A stretch of 45,839 nucleotides of DNA from Bacillota bacterium (GCA_023249475.1 JAHFCO010000017.1:1-45839), one strand, 5' to 3'. Positions 32,895-41,029 are shown, numbered from the stretch's first letter. A program made the numbers and translations. Notes: generated from the sequence alone by a model not told the origin.

Positions 32895-33734
32895 CTATTC
32901 CGATTTCAACTGTTTACGCAACAGTTCGTCGGAACTTTGGACTTTATCGAAATGCACTTTGAAGTCCGATTTGAAGAGATTGATGTAAAGCAGGTCGATG
33001 ACCAGCATCTGCGACACCCGTACGGTCAAGAGGTTCAAACGCGTATCGGTCTCGAAGACGATCGTCGTCAGACAAGCGTCGGCCGCCTGTTGGAGATGGG
33101 ATTTCGCCTTCCCCGTGATGGCCAGGATCGGTACGCCGTTGTGTTTCGCGACCGCCACCGCATCCAGGATTTCCTTGGTTTCGCCGGATTCCGACACCAG
33201 GATCAACAAGTCGTCTTTCTCCATCATCGAACATCCGACAAGGAAGGTATGCGTATCGCGGTAACTGGATGCAAGGAACCCGAGTTTCGTCAACTGGTTG
33301 CCGAGGTATTCGCAGAAGATCGACGAATTCCCGACCCCGAAGAGGACGATTTTGCGTGCCTTGCGGATCAGCGCGACGGCTTTGTCATAATATTCCGCCG
33401 GATTGTAGCGGTTGGTGATGTTGAGGACATCGTAATACTGCGCCAACATCCTGAGGTTGGTGTCTTCCGTGTTCTCGTCGGCGACCACTTCTTCTTCGAA
33501 AGGGATCTCGCGGGAGTATTCGGCGTTCAGGTCGACCAGGAATTCGCGGAAACTGGGATAACCCAGTTTCTGGGTGAAACGGATGACCGTGCTTTGCGCC
33601 ACGTTGAGTTGTTCCGCCAAGAGCGACGACGTCAAGGTGCGCGGATCGGCATGCAGGTCCATAATAAAATCCGCGATCATCATTTCCGATTTCGATAAAT
33701 ATTGCATCATCGATTTGATCTTTGACTTAATCAT
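32895..33734 (-). CDS. RpiR/MurR-family transcriptional regulator
   Basis: A 279-residue regulator. The N-terminal HTH (about 1-75) contains LLAEQLNVAQSTVIRFTQKLGYPSFREF, the classic RpiR motif. The C-terminal SIS domain (about 120-260) has VLFGVGNSSIFCEYLGN and LVSESGETKEILD as the phosphosugar-binding site. It probably senses an amino-sugar phosphate and controls the PTS operon that follows. CCGAGGTCCGC precedes the ATG, and a strong promoter (33770-33798) lies about 36 bases upstream. Being first in the operon, it likely also controls itself. Confidence 0.93.
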   Translation of the reverse strand: MIKSKIKSMMQYLSKSEMMIADFIMDLHADPRTLTSSLLAEQLNVAQSTVIRFTQKLGYPSFREFLVDLNAEYSREIPFEEEVVADENTEDTNLRMLAQYYDVLNITNRYNPAEYYDKAVALIRKARKIVLFGVGNSSIFCEYLGNQLTKLGFLASSYRDTHTFLVGCSMMEKDDLLILVSESGETKEILDAVAVAKHNGVPILAITGKAKSHLQQAADACLTTIVFETDTRLNLLTVRVSQMLVIDLLYINLFKSDFKVHFDKVQSSDELLRKQLKSE

Positions 33735-33769
33735 GCGGACCTCGGAGGGATTTTTTCCCTTATGTTTCT

Positions 33770-33798
33770 ATTATATAGAGCGTGGTTTAATTATGCAA
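33770..33798 (-). promoter_or_regulatory. Promoter of the RpiR-PTS operon
   Basis: On the minus strand TTGCAT (33793-33798) and TATAAT (33770-33775) are separated by 17 bases. It reads into the RpiR regulator gene and the PTS genes. A GGGA-N5-TCCC hairpin lies in the leader (about 33747-33760). Confidence 0.75.
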
Positions 33799-33823
33799 TA
33801 GTCTCTTTAATTTTTCGCATATT

Positions 33824-34771
33824 TTATTGATTACGAATTTTTTCCAGGAGTTTCGCCATTTCATGGATGAGGTTCTCGTCGACGTCGGTATCGTTTGGCG
33901 TCTGCGGACCCAGGACCACGAAATCGTCTTTACGCAATTCCCCGACGCTGAGGCTGACGGCTTTCTCATAGAAGTAGAGCGAGGTCCGATTGGCCACTTC
34001 ACTCTCCACGACCCTTTTGTACGTCTTCAGCGACCCCTCGTAGGCACCGATCACCCGATCGGCCAAGTCTTCGTTTTGGATCTTGCATGCGACCTGCAGC
34101 GCACTTCCCTTCCCGACGCTGTCCAGATGGATCACGCGGGCTTTCTTCAGATTCTCCTCCAGCATCTTCTTGACCATGACATCCCCGTGATGGTTGAGGC
34201 ATTGGTTGTCCGTCAGGATGAACGCGATGTTTGTTTTCTGGGGGTTGTTTTTGACATATTCGAGGATCGTAAACAAAGACGAGTTGTTTTTATTGAAGTT
34301 GTAGCGGTTCTTGAGTCCTTTGGGGTACTTGACGAAGGTGTAAAGCAGGGCGATGGTGAACAGCACCAGTGAAACCAAGGTCACCCACAGTTCGCTGACT
34401 TGGTTGATCAGCGTCAAGGACACCATGGCGACCAACAAGACGGCGATCTGGACGACGTTTTCGCTGAAGAGTTGCGGAAGAAGGTGGCGTGTTTCATAGA
34501 AAGGGTCGAATTCCCCGTGCGCGAAAAACATCCGGTTGGGTTGGTCGTAATGGGCGACGACCAAGGTGTGCGCATGGTCGACGTTGCCGATATGGATGTT
34601 GATGGCCTTGGAGAAGCGGACTTTATCCGCAATCCCTTTGACCGGGTAACCGTAGGGTTCGATTTCTTGTTTCAGCGTCGCCACAAGCAACGCCTTGCGT
34701 TTGTAGGTGTCCCTACGCCCCAAAAACACTCCGTATTTTGCGACCACGTCGCGAAAGTCATGTTGGCTCAT
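33824..34771 (-). CDS. M28 peptidase-like membrane protein, probably without full catalytic site
   Basis: A 315-residue protein with an aminopeptidase-like fold. VVAHYDQP (H74, D76) matches the first zinc-ligand motif of M28 peptidases, and RYNFNKNNSSLFTILEYV occupies the place of the GANDNxSGxA motif. The usual glutamate pair and later ligands are not obvious. Two membrane helices (about residues 107-124 and 129-147) are inserted between these motifs, which is unusual for the family. GGGAG precedes the ATG, which starts one base after the nagA stop. A role in processing amino-sugar peptides is possible, but activity is doubtful. Confidence 0.6.
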   Translation of the reverse strand: MSQHDFRDVVAKYGVFLGRRDTYKRKALLVATLKQEIEPYGYPVKGIADKVRFSKAINIHIGNVDHAHTLVVAHYDQPNRMFFAHGEFDPFYETRHLLPQLFSENVVQIAVLLVAMVSLTLINQVSELWVTLVSLVLFTIALLYTFVKYPKGLKNRYNFNKNNSSLFTILEYVKNNPQKTNIAFILTDNQCLNHHGDVMVKKMLEENLKKARVIHLDSVGKGSALQVACKIQNEDLADRVIGAYEGSLKTYKRVVESEVANRTSLYFYEKAVSLSVGELRKDDFVVLGPQTPNDTDVDENLIHEMAKLLEKIRNQ

Positions 34772-34772
34772 C

Positions 34773-35912
34773 TTACACTCCCGCGGCGCTTACGCCGCTC
34801 ACATAGGTATTGACGACGTTGAAATTTTCATCGAGGACCGTGATGTCGGCGTCATAGCCGACCGACAGTTTCCCTTTGTGTTTCTCAAGTCCGAGGTAGG
34901 TCGCCGGATTGATCGTCAGGCTGTTGACGGCGATGTCCCAAGGCAGTTCGATCGGTCCGATCAGATTGCGCATCAGATCGTTCATCTTGTTGGAACTTCC
35001 GGCCAGTCGTCCGTCTTCAAGATGCCCGCACCCTTTGTCGTCGATGGTGACGGTACGGTCGGGGAAATGATAGACCCCTTGCGGTAGTCCTTTGATGGCG
35101 ACCGCATCGGTCACGGTGATCAACCTGTCTTTCCCTTTGCGCATCCCCAGCAAATTGGCGACATCGAAATGCACATGCACGCCATCCGCGATCAACTCGG
35201 CGTACATATCGTCGAAGCGCATCGCGGCCCCGGCTGCCCCGGGCTCACGATGGTGAAGTCCTTTCATCGCATTGAAGGTATGGGTGAAATCGTCCACGCC
35301 GATTTCACGGGCTTTCTTGCAGTCGTCGAAGGTCGCGGCGCTATGTCCGATCGCGACTTTGATGCCTTTTTCGATACAGAATTTACTCATGGCCAAGTCT
35401 TCGTCGCGCTCGATCGCGATTGCGATCATCTTGAGTTCGTCCTTGAACCGGTCATAGAAGGGCATGAAATTCTCGAGTTTGGGTTCAAGCAACCATTCGG
35501 GATTGTGCGCCCCCTTGAATTCTTTCGAAAGGAACGGACCCTCCATGTGGATACCCAGCATATGCGCCCCTTGCGGTTTGATTTCCTTGACCTGGCGATA
35601 GACATCCATCGAATCGAAGAGTTCCTGGACCGGTGCGGTCGAGGTCGTAAACAAGAAGGAAGTGACGCCTTCGTCGGGAAGGTCGTGGACCCAGCGCAAC
35701 AAGCCCTCGACGCTCATGCGGTTGGCATTGGCGCCTTGATAGCCGTGGGAATGGATGTCGATGAAGCCGGGGAAAATCCGCGACTTCCCGTAGTCCACAT
35801 CCGCTTTCGCACTGCCGTAGGGCATGATTTCCTTGATTTTCCCATCTTCGACCCATAAGGCGGCCGGTGAGAACCGCTCGTTGATCCAAACGTTTTCGCT
35901 TTGAATGACCAC
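34773..35912 (-). CDS. nagA: N-acetylglucosamine-6-phosphate deacetylase
   Basis: A 379-residue amidohydrolase that removes acetate from N-acetylglucosamine 6-phosphate. The metal site begins with PGFIDIHSHGYQG, and HMEGPFLSKEFKGAH carries the metal-binding glutamate. IGHSAAT and THTFNAM give the two histidines, and VTDA the catalytic aspartate. The start codon is GTG at 35912, chosen because AAGGAGG lies six bases before it. It follows the SIS-domain gene by 15 bases and precedes the M28-like gene. No nagB is recognised; one of the SIS proteins may take that part. Confidence 0.95.
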   Translation of the reverse strand: MVIQSENVWINERFSPAALWVEDGKIKEIMPYGSAKADVDYGKSRIFPGFIDIHSHGYQGANANRMSVEGLLRWVHDLPDEGVTSFLFTTSTAPVQELFDSMDVYRQVKEIKPQGAHMLGIHMEGPFLSKEFKGAHNPEWLLEPKLENFMPFYDRFKDELKMIAIAIERDEDLAMSKFCIEKGIKVAIGHSAATFDDCKKAREIGVDDFTHTFNAMKGLHHREPGAAGAAMRFDDMYAELIADGVHVHFDVANLLGMRKGKDRLITVTDAVAIKGLPQGVYHFPDRTVTIDDKGCGHLEDGRLAGSSNKMNDLMRNLIGPIELPWDIAVNSLTINPATYLGLEKHKGKLSVGYDADITVLDENFNVVNTYVSGVSAAGV

Positions 35913-35927
35913 GATGACCTCCTTGGG

Positions 35928-36662
35928 TTAATACCCTTTTTCGATATATCTTTGTTCGAGGGTTTGGTTGTATTCTCGGTTCCCCTCGATGTTGACGCTA
36001 CGGAGTACCCCCGGTTCGATGCCGCGTTTCATCAGGCATTCGATGATCTGCGCGTTGAGCGCCCACATGATGTAGGCGGCGGCCAATCCGGAAGCGGGGA
36101 TGATTTTACTGGACAGCCCGTCCACAGCCATCATCGCATCCCCGTAAGGGGCGCAATTGTCGAGGACGAAATCGCTGACTTCGTAAAGAAGTTGCTTGCT
36201 TGCATGAAGCGAGGTCAGCTGGGAGGAAAAGACGACGGAGGTGAGACTCACGACGAAGATCCCCATTTTACGGGCTTCGATCGCCAGGTCGACCACGTTG
36301 ATGGTTTTCCCCGAGACCGAACCGATGATCAGCACGTCGCCGGACTTCAAGTTGGAAAGTTGCAGGATGTATCGCGTGACGCCGGCCATGTTTTCTTCAT
36401 GGCGGTAATCACGGCAATTCTTTTCACGGGAGTGGTCGTTGACTTGGATGTCGTAGGTGAAACGGCGCATCAGGACCAAACCGCCGACCCGGTTGTAGAT
36501 TTCCGAATCGACGATGTGTCCGGTATCGAAAAGATAGACGTTGCCTCCGTTGGCAATCTTATCGGCGATGTGTTCACCGGCCTGATCGATCGCGGTCGTC
36601 TGCGTGTTTCGGATCGTCTCGAAGAGTTTCTCGGCTTCCGAAAAGAACCGTTCTTTCAGCAT
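35928..36662 (-). CDS. SIS-domain protein, divergent paralogue
   Basis: A 244-residue SIS-domain protein related to the gene at 29966-30670. The sugar loop reads LFDTGHIVDSEI instead of FGSGHS, so phosphosugar binding may be altered. LIIGSVSGKTINVVD is the second SIS contact, and the C-terminus ends with SVNIEGNREYN, like the paralogue's QNIDGGAEFN. The middle holds a segment rich in charged residues (NDHSREKNCRDYRHEEN) not seen in the paralogue. The start overlaps the previous stop as TAATG, with AAGGA before it. It lies directly upstream of nagA, which favours an amino-sugar phosphate ligand. Confidence 0.8.
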   Translation of the reverse strand: MLKERFFSEAEKLFETIRNTQTTAIDQAGEHIADKIANGGNVYLFDTGHIVDSEIYNRVGGLVLMRRFTYDIQVNDHSREKNCRDYRHEENMAGVTRYILQLSNLKSGDVLIIGSVSGKTINVVDLAIEARKMGIFVVSLTSVVFSSQLTSLHASKQLLYEVSDFVLDNCAPYGDAMMAVDGLSSKIIPASGLAAAYIMWALNAQIIECLMKRGIEPGVLRSVNIEGNREYNQTLEQRYIEKGY

Positions 36663-37147
36663 TATTTTTCCTTCCTTTTCTCGCGCGCTTCTTTCTGAGT
36701 GCGGACCATGTTCGCGCATCCCGGGGTCATCTTGCCTCTTTCGCCGCTATAAGTGGTGACATCGACGATGCGCAGGACGCCGCGTTTCCGCTCGAAATCC
36801 TTGACGCTCTTGTAGGGGATGTATTTGTTCCCCATGATGAAACCGGACTCGTTGTAATAGAGGCAGCGGTTGACCTGCGCCGCGAAGATATTGCCGCCAA
36901 ACGAGCCGGTCAAGGCGATCGCGATGGCGACCGTGGATTCGTTCTGACGGTCGATAATGCCCAGGATGATCGAGAAAAGGATCATCGCCACTTGGATCGC
37001 CACCCAGATTTTCGCGTCGTTGAGACGTGTGAACGTCCGTCCGCTTTCCGCCTGCGCCTTCAAGAAATCCTTCAAACGCAGATACGGCACGGCATTCAAA
37101 TATACAAAGCTGATCGCCAACGCGATCGAGAAGAGAATGATCCACAT
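36662..37147 (-). CDS. Small membrane protein with a PH-like C-terminal domain
   Basis: A 161-residue protein of unknown function. Three hydrophobic segments occupy residues 1-20, about 47-65 and 71-90. The rest, from CLYYNESGFIMGNKYIPYKSVKDFE on, resembles bacterial PH-like domains of small membrane proteins. A basic tail rich in K, R and E closes it. The gene is the first of the nagA operon and overlaps the SIS gene by one base. The gene at 37283, read in the other direction, has the same order of parts. AAGGTAG precedes the ATG and a TACAAT -10 lies about 40 bases upstream. Confidence 0.65.
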   Translation of the reverse strand: MWIILFSIALAISFVYLNAVPYLRLKDFLKAQAESGRTFTRLNDAKIWVAIQVAMILFSIILGIIDRQNESTVAIAIALTGSFGGNIFAAQVNRCLYYNESGFIMGNKYIPYKSVKDFERKRGVLRIVDVTTYSGERGKMTPGCANMVRTQKEAREKRKEK

Positions 37148-37225
37148 AAGGTGCTACCTTCCTTGTCTTTCCTCACTATTGTAACATAGCGCACTTCTTC
37201 ACGTCTTTTTTTCCGTAAGTCCTCG

Positions 37226-37254
37226 TTGCCAACTTCGCCTTCTTACACTATACT
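37226..37254 (+). promoter_or_regulatory. Promoter of the small membrane protein gene at 37283
   Basis: TTGCCA (37226-37231) and TATACT (37249-37254) are spaced by 17 bases. A short inverted repeat TACTGA-TG-TCAGTA (37251-37264) overlaps the -10 and the likely transcription start, and could be an operator. Confidence 0.65.
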
Positions 37255-37282
37255 GATGTCAGTAAGAAATCGAGGGATGAAG

Positions 37283-37753
37283 ATGGAAACGTCGAAATAT
37301 CTTGTCAACGCCGATCATAAACGAGGCGTCAAACCGTTGTTGAGGGTCAATCTGAGACCTTATCCGAACCTGATCTTCATGGGGGTGCTGGGACTGGTCC
37401 TGGTGGTCACGACCAAACCGGTCATGGTCGTCTTCGGGCTGATCATCCTGGCGACGATCGCCTTTTCGCTCTATCGCATCAAGGACCGCCTGGTCACCGA
37501 AATCTATGAAGACGGGGTGAGCGTCTTCGCTCCCCAGGACCAAAGCATCGTCCACCATCTTCCGTGGAACGAGATGAACGACTGGAAATTCAACCCGGGG
37601 GTCGCGATGGGGGAAGCCATCGAAGTCAACATGCTTAACGGCGAACACTTCGCGATCGAGAGTTTCAAGAGTTCGAAGATCGCGAAACTTTTCCACAAAT
37701 ACGCCAAGGAGAAAGAGATTCACGCGAAAGTATTCGGACTCACACGCAAATAG
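37283..37753 (+). CDS. Small membrane protein with a PH-like C-terminal domain
   Basis: A 156-residue protein of unknown function with two hydrophobic helices (about residues 30-48 and 49-66) and a C-terminal part from EIYEDGVSVFAPQDQSIVHHLPWNEM on that looks like a bacterial PH-like domain. The start at 37283 has GAGG seven bases before it; an ATG two codons earlier is too close to that site. It is divergent from the similar protein at 36662-37147, so they may be paralogues. A terminator lies over the stop codon. Confidence 0.65.
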   Translation: METSKYLVNADHKRGVKPLLRVNLRPYPNLIFMGVLGLVLVVTTKPVMVVFGLIILATIAFSLYRIKDRLVTEIYEDGVSVFAPQDQSIVHHLPWNEMNDWKFNPGVAMGEAIEVNMLNGEHFAIESFKSSKIAKLFHKYAKEKEIHAKVFGLTRK

Positions 37754-37773
37754 GCTAACCGCCTATTTTTTTT
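37748..37773 (+). terminator. Terminator shared by convergent genes
   Basis: AAATAGGC (37748-37755) pairs with GCCTATTT (37761-37768) and a T run follows. The stop codons of both convergent genes (37751-37753 and 37755-37757) lie inside the hairpin. Confidence 0.8.
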
Positions 37774-38630
37774 AGGAATACCCCGATTCCGTCGTTTTCA
37801 TTGCTTTCCGTGATCGATTCGGCGACTTTCTTCACGCTTTCCATCCCGTTTCCCATGGCGACGGTATGGATGCATTCGCGATAAAGGGGCAGATCGTTCT
37901 CGCCGTCACCGAAAACCAGGACGTTTTCTTTTGGAATGTTTTCCATTTCCATGACATGGCGAAGGGCCAATCCCTTGTCCGCTTCCTTGGGGGTCAGCTC
38001 GATCCAGCGCTCGCTGGTGCGGGCGATCGAATAGCGTTCACCGAACTTTTCCATCAGGATCGGATAGAACGACTTGAGGGTTTCCGGTTCTTCCGCGACG
38101 CAGATTTTATAATAGAACGTGTCGATTTCTTCGGGGTCTTTCCCGAATCGGATGGACGTATAGTTGCGACGTTGGTCGACGACCAAGCCGAAAGTGCCGG
38201 CGCATAGGGGGACGTCCTTCGCCATCCCTTTTTCGTCGCGATAGGCTTCTTTGCGTTTGATCAGGGCATCGGGGATGAAATCGTAGATGCTCTGGTCTTT
38301 GACCGCCATGACTTCCATCCCGTAGGGCATGACGAACCCGATGATTTCACGGACTTCTTCCCGGCTTAAGGTGATCTTGCGTAGGACGTCCATCGTATCC
38401 GAACGGACGATTTCGACCCCGTTGACACCGATGTAATAGCCTTTATGGTCATCCATCCCCAAGAGGCTCCCGTGGCGTTGCAACACCTTGTGATGCCGAC
38501 CGGAAGCCAACACGAAAACGACGCCCTTCCCTTGTTGCTTCAGCAACTCAAGACGCGTCAATTCCGAGATGGTCTGATCGTGTTTCAGCAGCGTACCGTC
38601 CATATCCATGACGATCATCTTTATCTCCAT
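37755..38630 (-). CDS. Cof-type HAD-IIB family phosphatase
   Basis: A 291-residue HAD phosphatase. VMDMDGTLLKHD is the catalytic motif with the nucleophilic aspartate (about D10) and the acid/base aspartate two residues later. VLASGRH is motif II, the C-terminal EADKGLAL carries motif III, and FGDGENDLPLY is motif IV. The large C2B cap lies in the middle. Family members dephosphorylate sugar phosphates, nucleotides or pyridoxal phosphate; the substrate is not readable. The start at 38630 is preceded by GAGGTGG; an ATG at 38651 is less likely. A promoter with a palindrome lies 33-60 bases upstream. Confidence 0.92.
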   Translation of the reverse strand: MEIKMIVMDMDGTLLKHDQTISELTRLELLKQQGKGVVFVLASGRHHKVLQRHGSLLGMDDHKGYYIGVNGVEIVRSDTMDVLRKITLSREEVREIIGFVMPYGMEVMAVKDQSIYDFIPDALIKRKEAYRDEKGMAKDVPLCAGTFGLVVDQRRNYTSIRFGKDPEEIDTFYYKICVAEEPETLKSFYPILMEKFGERYSIARTSERWIELTPKEADKGLALRHVMEMENIPKENVLVFGDGENDLPLYRECIHTVAMGNGMESVKKVAESITESNENDGIGVFLKKIGG

Positions 38631-38662
38631 CGTGCCACCTCGCTTTTTCATACGGATATTTT

Positions 38663-38692
38663 ATCATATCTTTTTCTATTATTATGCATAAT
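38663..38692 (-). promoter_or_regulatory. Promoter of the HAD phosphatase gene with overlapping palindrome
   Basis: On the minus strand TTATGC (38686-38691) and TATGAT (38663-38668) are separated by 17 bases. The perfect palindrome ATTATGCATAAT (38681-38692) overlaps the -35, which suggests a repressor site, although AT-rich palindromes also arise by chance. Confidence 0.45.
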
Positions 38693-38729
38693 TTATTGAT
38701 TTTGAACGATTGATTCCCCATTACGACGT

Positions 38730-38756
38730 AAAAACACCGCGGTTTTCCTCGGTGTT
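38730..38756 (-). terminator. Terminator of the CHAD-domain gene
   Basis: AACACCG (38733-38739) pairs with CGGTGTT (38750-38756), and TTTTAC follows on the minus strand. The stem begins at the CHAD gene's stop codon. Confidence 0.7.
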
Positions 38757-39775
38757 TAGGGTTTCGATTTCTTCCACTCTTCAATGCTTAGCGTACGCAC
38801 TTCCCCTTCAAGCGTGGATAGGCGTGAAACGGCGCGATAGCGGGTCTCGCAATCCAGTCCGGGCAGGACATAGAAGCGTCGCAGATCGCGGATGTCGCCG
38901 AGTCGGGACTGGACGGCCTTCACGGATTTGATGAACGATTCCGTCGAAGATCCATGGGTTTTCAATACGTTCAACGCATACGAATGCTTCTTTAAGCGGA
39001 TCCGAAACGCATGGATAGCGTCGTCGTCGCGAAGATCCAACCCGGACCAGCGCTTCACGATCCGTTTGTTTTCTTCGCGAGTAGTTTGCTTTAATTTCTT
39101 GATGAACCCTTGAGGGGCTGAAATCCGGGTCGCGATGTGTAAGGATTCAAACCACAAAGCGCTCGCCGATTCGACCAATTCTTCAAGGACCGCATCGCGC
39201 AACATTGCGTTCTCGTCCAACAGACCTAACGTCGGCGAATCTTCGAACTTCGCGTAATAAGCCAGGCGCACATCGTTGTCGCGCAGCGGATTCCCGGACT
39301 TGGCGAGCAAGCGGCAACGGGTACGCAGCGGTTCGACCTCGTTCACCCCGAACGTAGATGCGATGGCAAGAAACGAACGATACGCCCGCAATGACAAACG
39401 GAAGCGGTGGAATTTCTCGGGATCGTCCGTCGCCGTGAAACAGTCGGCGCAAGCGAGTGCGCATTCTCGAACGCATCGTAAAAACTCAAGCGTGAAGGGA
39501 TCCTCCAGCGAAGCGATATGGAAATCCGTCAAAAAGACGTGCTTGGGGTCGATCAGCAGCATCGTGCCGAAAAGCAGGCTCGTCCAGGAGGTGTGGGTAT
39601 AAAGCATGATTTCTTTCGGATTCGACGTACGACGCAGAAAAACCGACGACGTACCGAAGGTGAGTTCGTACTCTTCGCCGTGGTTCTTCTGATTCCGGTT
39701 GGCGATCGAAATCAATCTACGATAGTTTTCGGAATCATGAAAAAGGATTGTGATCGAACTCGGATCGTCATTCAT
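38756..39775 (-). CDS. CHAD-domain protein
   Basis: A 339-residue protein. The C-terminal two thirds are a CHAD domain, a helical bundle with conserved basic and histidine residues (HRFRLSLRAYRSFL, HAFRIRLKKHSYAL, SRLGDIRDLRRFY). Such domains bind polyphosphate. The N-terminal third (FHDSENYRRLISIANRN and LYTHTSWTSLLFG) shows no domain that I know. The start overlaps the SixA-like gene's end by eight bases. The pairing of SixA and CHAD suggests a role in phosphate or polyphosphate handling, and a phosphate transport operon lies about 2 kb further on. Confidence 0.82.
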   Translation of the reverse strand: MNDDPSSITILFHDSENYRRLISIANRNQKNHGEEYELTFGTSSVFLRRTSNPKEIMLYTHTSWTSLLFGTMLLIDPKHVFLTDFHIASLEDPFTLEFLRCVRECALACADCFTATDDPEKFHRFRLSLRAYRSFLAIASTFGVNEVEPLRTRCRLLAKSGNPLRDNDVRLAYYAKFEDSPTLGLLDENAMLRDAVLEELVESASALWFESLHIATRISAPQGFIKKLKQTTREENKRIVKRWSGLDLRDDDAIHAFRIRLKKHSYALNVLKTHGSSTESFIKSVKAVQSRLGDIRDLRRFYVLPGLDCETRYRAVSRLSTLEGEVRTLSIEEWKKSKP

Positions 39776-40244
39776 TCCAGGGTAGGGCGTTCTTGTCGAT
39801 GTACCAAAGCAGATCCGCCCCTTCGGCGACATCCTCCCCGAATTTCAAGGCGCACGCCGTTCCTTTTTTCATCGGGAGTTTCGCATGGGTGAAACTTTCG
39901 ATCCACTGGCTTAAGGTCGGTTCATGCCCGACGATGATCAAGACTTCGGTCGTGCAGGCCAGGATCGCGTCCTGCAGTTTCCCCATGCTTCCGCCGGCGA
40001 TCCAATCCGTTTCGATCGCGACGCTGTCCAACTTCTTGGCGATGAGGTTCGCGGTTTCCATGGCGCGGATCAGCGAACTGCTGAGAATCGTGATCGAATC
40101 CTTCTTCAGGATCGGACGGATGCTGCGGGCGATCTTCTTGGCGTCGATCTTCCCTTTTTCCGTTAGTTTGCGGAGCTTGTCGTCGCTCTCTTCCGCAATG
40201 GTCTGAGCTTCGGTATGACGTATGAAAATCACGGTTTTGTCCAT
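39768..40244 (-). CDS. sixA: SixA-like histidine phosphatase
   Basis: A 158-residue member of the histidine phosphatase superfamily. IFIRHTEAQ gives the catalytic arginine R9 and histidine H10, LSSSLIRAMETANL holds the phosphate-pocket arginine, and IVGHEPTLSQ the second histidine. In Escherichia coli SixA removes phosphate from histidine on PTS or phosphorelay proteins; this small form fits that subgroup. With several PTS genes in the window a role in HPr or NPr dephosphorylation is possible. Pairing with CHAD points to polyphosphate instead. AAAGGAGCATCG precedes the ATG. Confidence 0.88.
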   Translation of the reverse strand: MDKTVIFIRHTEAQTIAEESDDKLRKLTEKGKIDAKKIARSIRPILKKDSITILSSSLIRAMETANLIAKKLDSVAIETDWIAGGSMGKLQDAILACTTEVLIIVGHEPTLSQWIESFTHAKLPMKKGTACALKFGEDVAEGADLLWYIDKNALPWNE

Positions 40245-40348
40245 CGATGCTCCTTTCTTCCCCACGTTTGTAATCTTATTATGCCACATTTTTTTGGAAA
40301 AGGAAAAAGAGTCGTGCGACCCTTGTAAAATCATGGTTTGTTTCGTTT

Positions 40349-40888
40349 TCACCGCTCAAAAACCGGAAGCTCCGCAAGGAAGTTTAGCCATCGACCAAAG
40401 AAATAAGGGGCGTGACGGTTTCCGGATAAATATTCGATATTTCGAAAATAACCTTCCGCGATCCATTCGAGCCGCCATTCCCCGGCCTCGTCGTTCTCCC
40501 TGAACCCCTTCTGATCCCAGAACTCGAGTCCGCATCGAATCAACCGATCGATGTGTTCTTCCTTCGTGATGATCGTCGTTTTGCACTCCTGGGTCAAGAC
40601 GAGTCTCGCAATCTTGGAATCCGCATGTTCAAGGACGATGTCGAACGACTCGCCGTTCCGCGTGAATTTGATCCGCCGTAGGGCCGACATGAACTCGGGC
40701 GTACTGGTTTGATCGAAGCGGGTCTCACACTCCATGCAGAAAAGCGATTGGGTCAGCCCGTTCACTTTGCATCCCCCGTGCAGGATTTCCCCTGCTTCGA
40801 TGCGCGCGACCATGGCGTCGTCGGGCATCCCGTATTCCACCTTCATCACCTGCGTGCCCCCGCAGTTTACACAACGTGTTTCGTCCAT
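40349..40888 (-). CDS. Hypothetical protein with N-terminal zinc ribbon
   Basis: A 179-residue protein of unknown function. The N-terminus MDETRCVNCGG and a later LFCMECETRF form a C-x2-C ... C-x2-C zinc ribbon (about residues 6 to 57). Residues 80-179 form a charged region with TRNGESFDIVLEHADS and a tryptophan-rich EFWDQKGFRENDEAGEWRLEW part, with no family match. GAGGTGCAC precedes the ATG at 40888; the frame continues upstream without a ribosome site. It is divergent from the HxlR regulator and may be its target. Confidence 0.6.
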   Translation of the reverse strand: MDETRCVNCGGTQVMKVEYGMPDDAMVARIEAGEILHGGCKVNGLTQSLFCMECETRFDQTSTPEFMSALRRIKFTRNGESFDIVLEHADSKIARLVLTQECKTTIITKEEHIDRLIRCGLEFWDQKGFRENDEAGEWRLEWIAEGYFRNIEYLSGNRHAPYFFGRWLNFLAELPVFER

Positions 40889-40972
40889 ATGTGCACCTCG
40901 CTCCCATTGTATCAAACCCGCCCCGTTCTTACCGCTTTTCTTCGCGGTTTTCGTGACATTCTCACCGAAGTC

Positions 40973-41006
40973 AAATTCCTGTGAATTTTTAGAAACATGG
41001 TATAAT
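40973..41006 (+). promoter_or_regulatory. Promoter and operator of the HxlR-type regulator gene
   Basis: A perfect TATAAT is at 41001-41006, but the -35 region (CCTGTG at 40978-40983) is poor. The palindrome AAATTC-CTGT-GAATTT (40973-40988) covers that weak -35 and is a good candidate for autoregulation. AAAGGAG follows 14 bases before the ATG. Confidence 0.5.
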
Positions 41007-41029
41007 AAAGTCACTAAAGGAGACTACTC

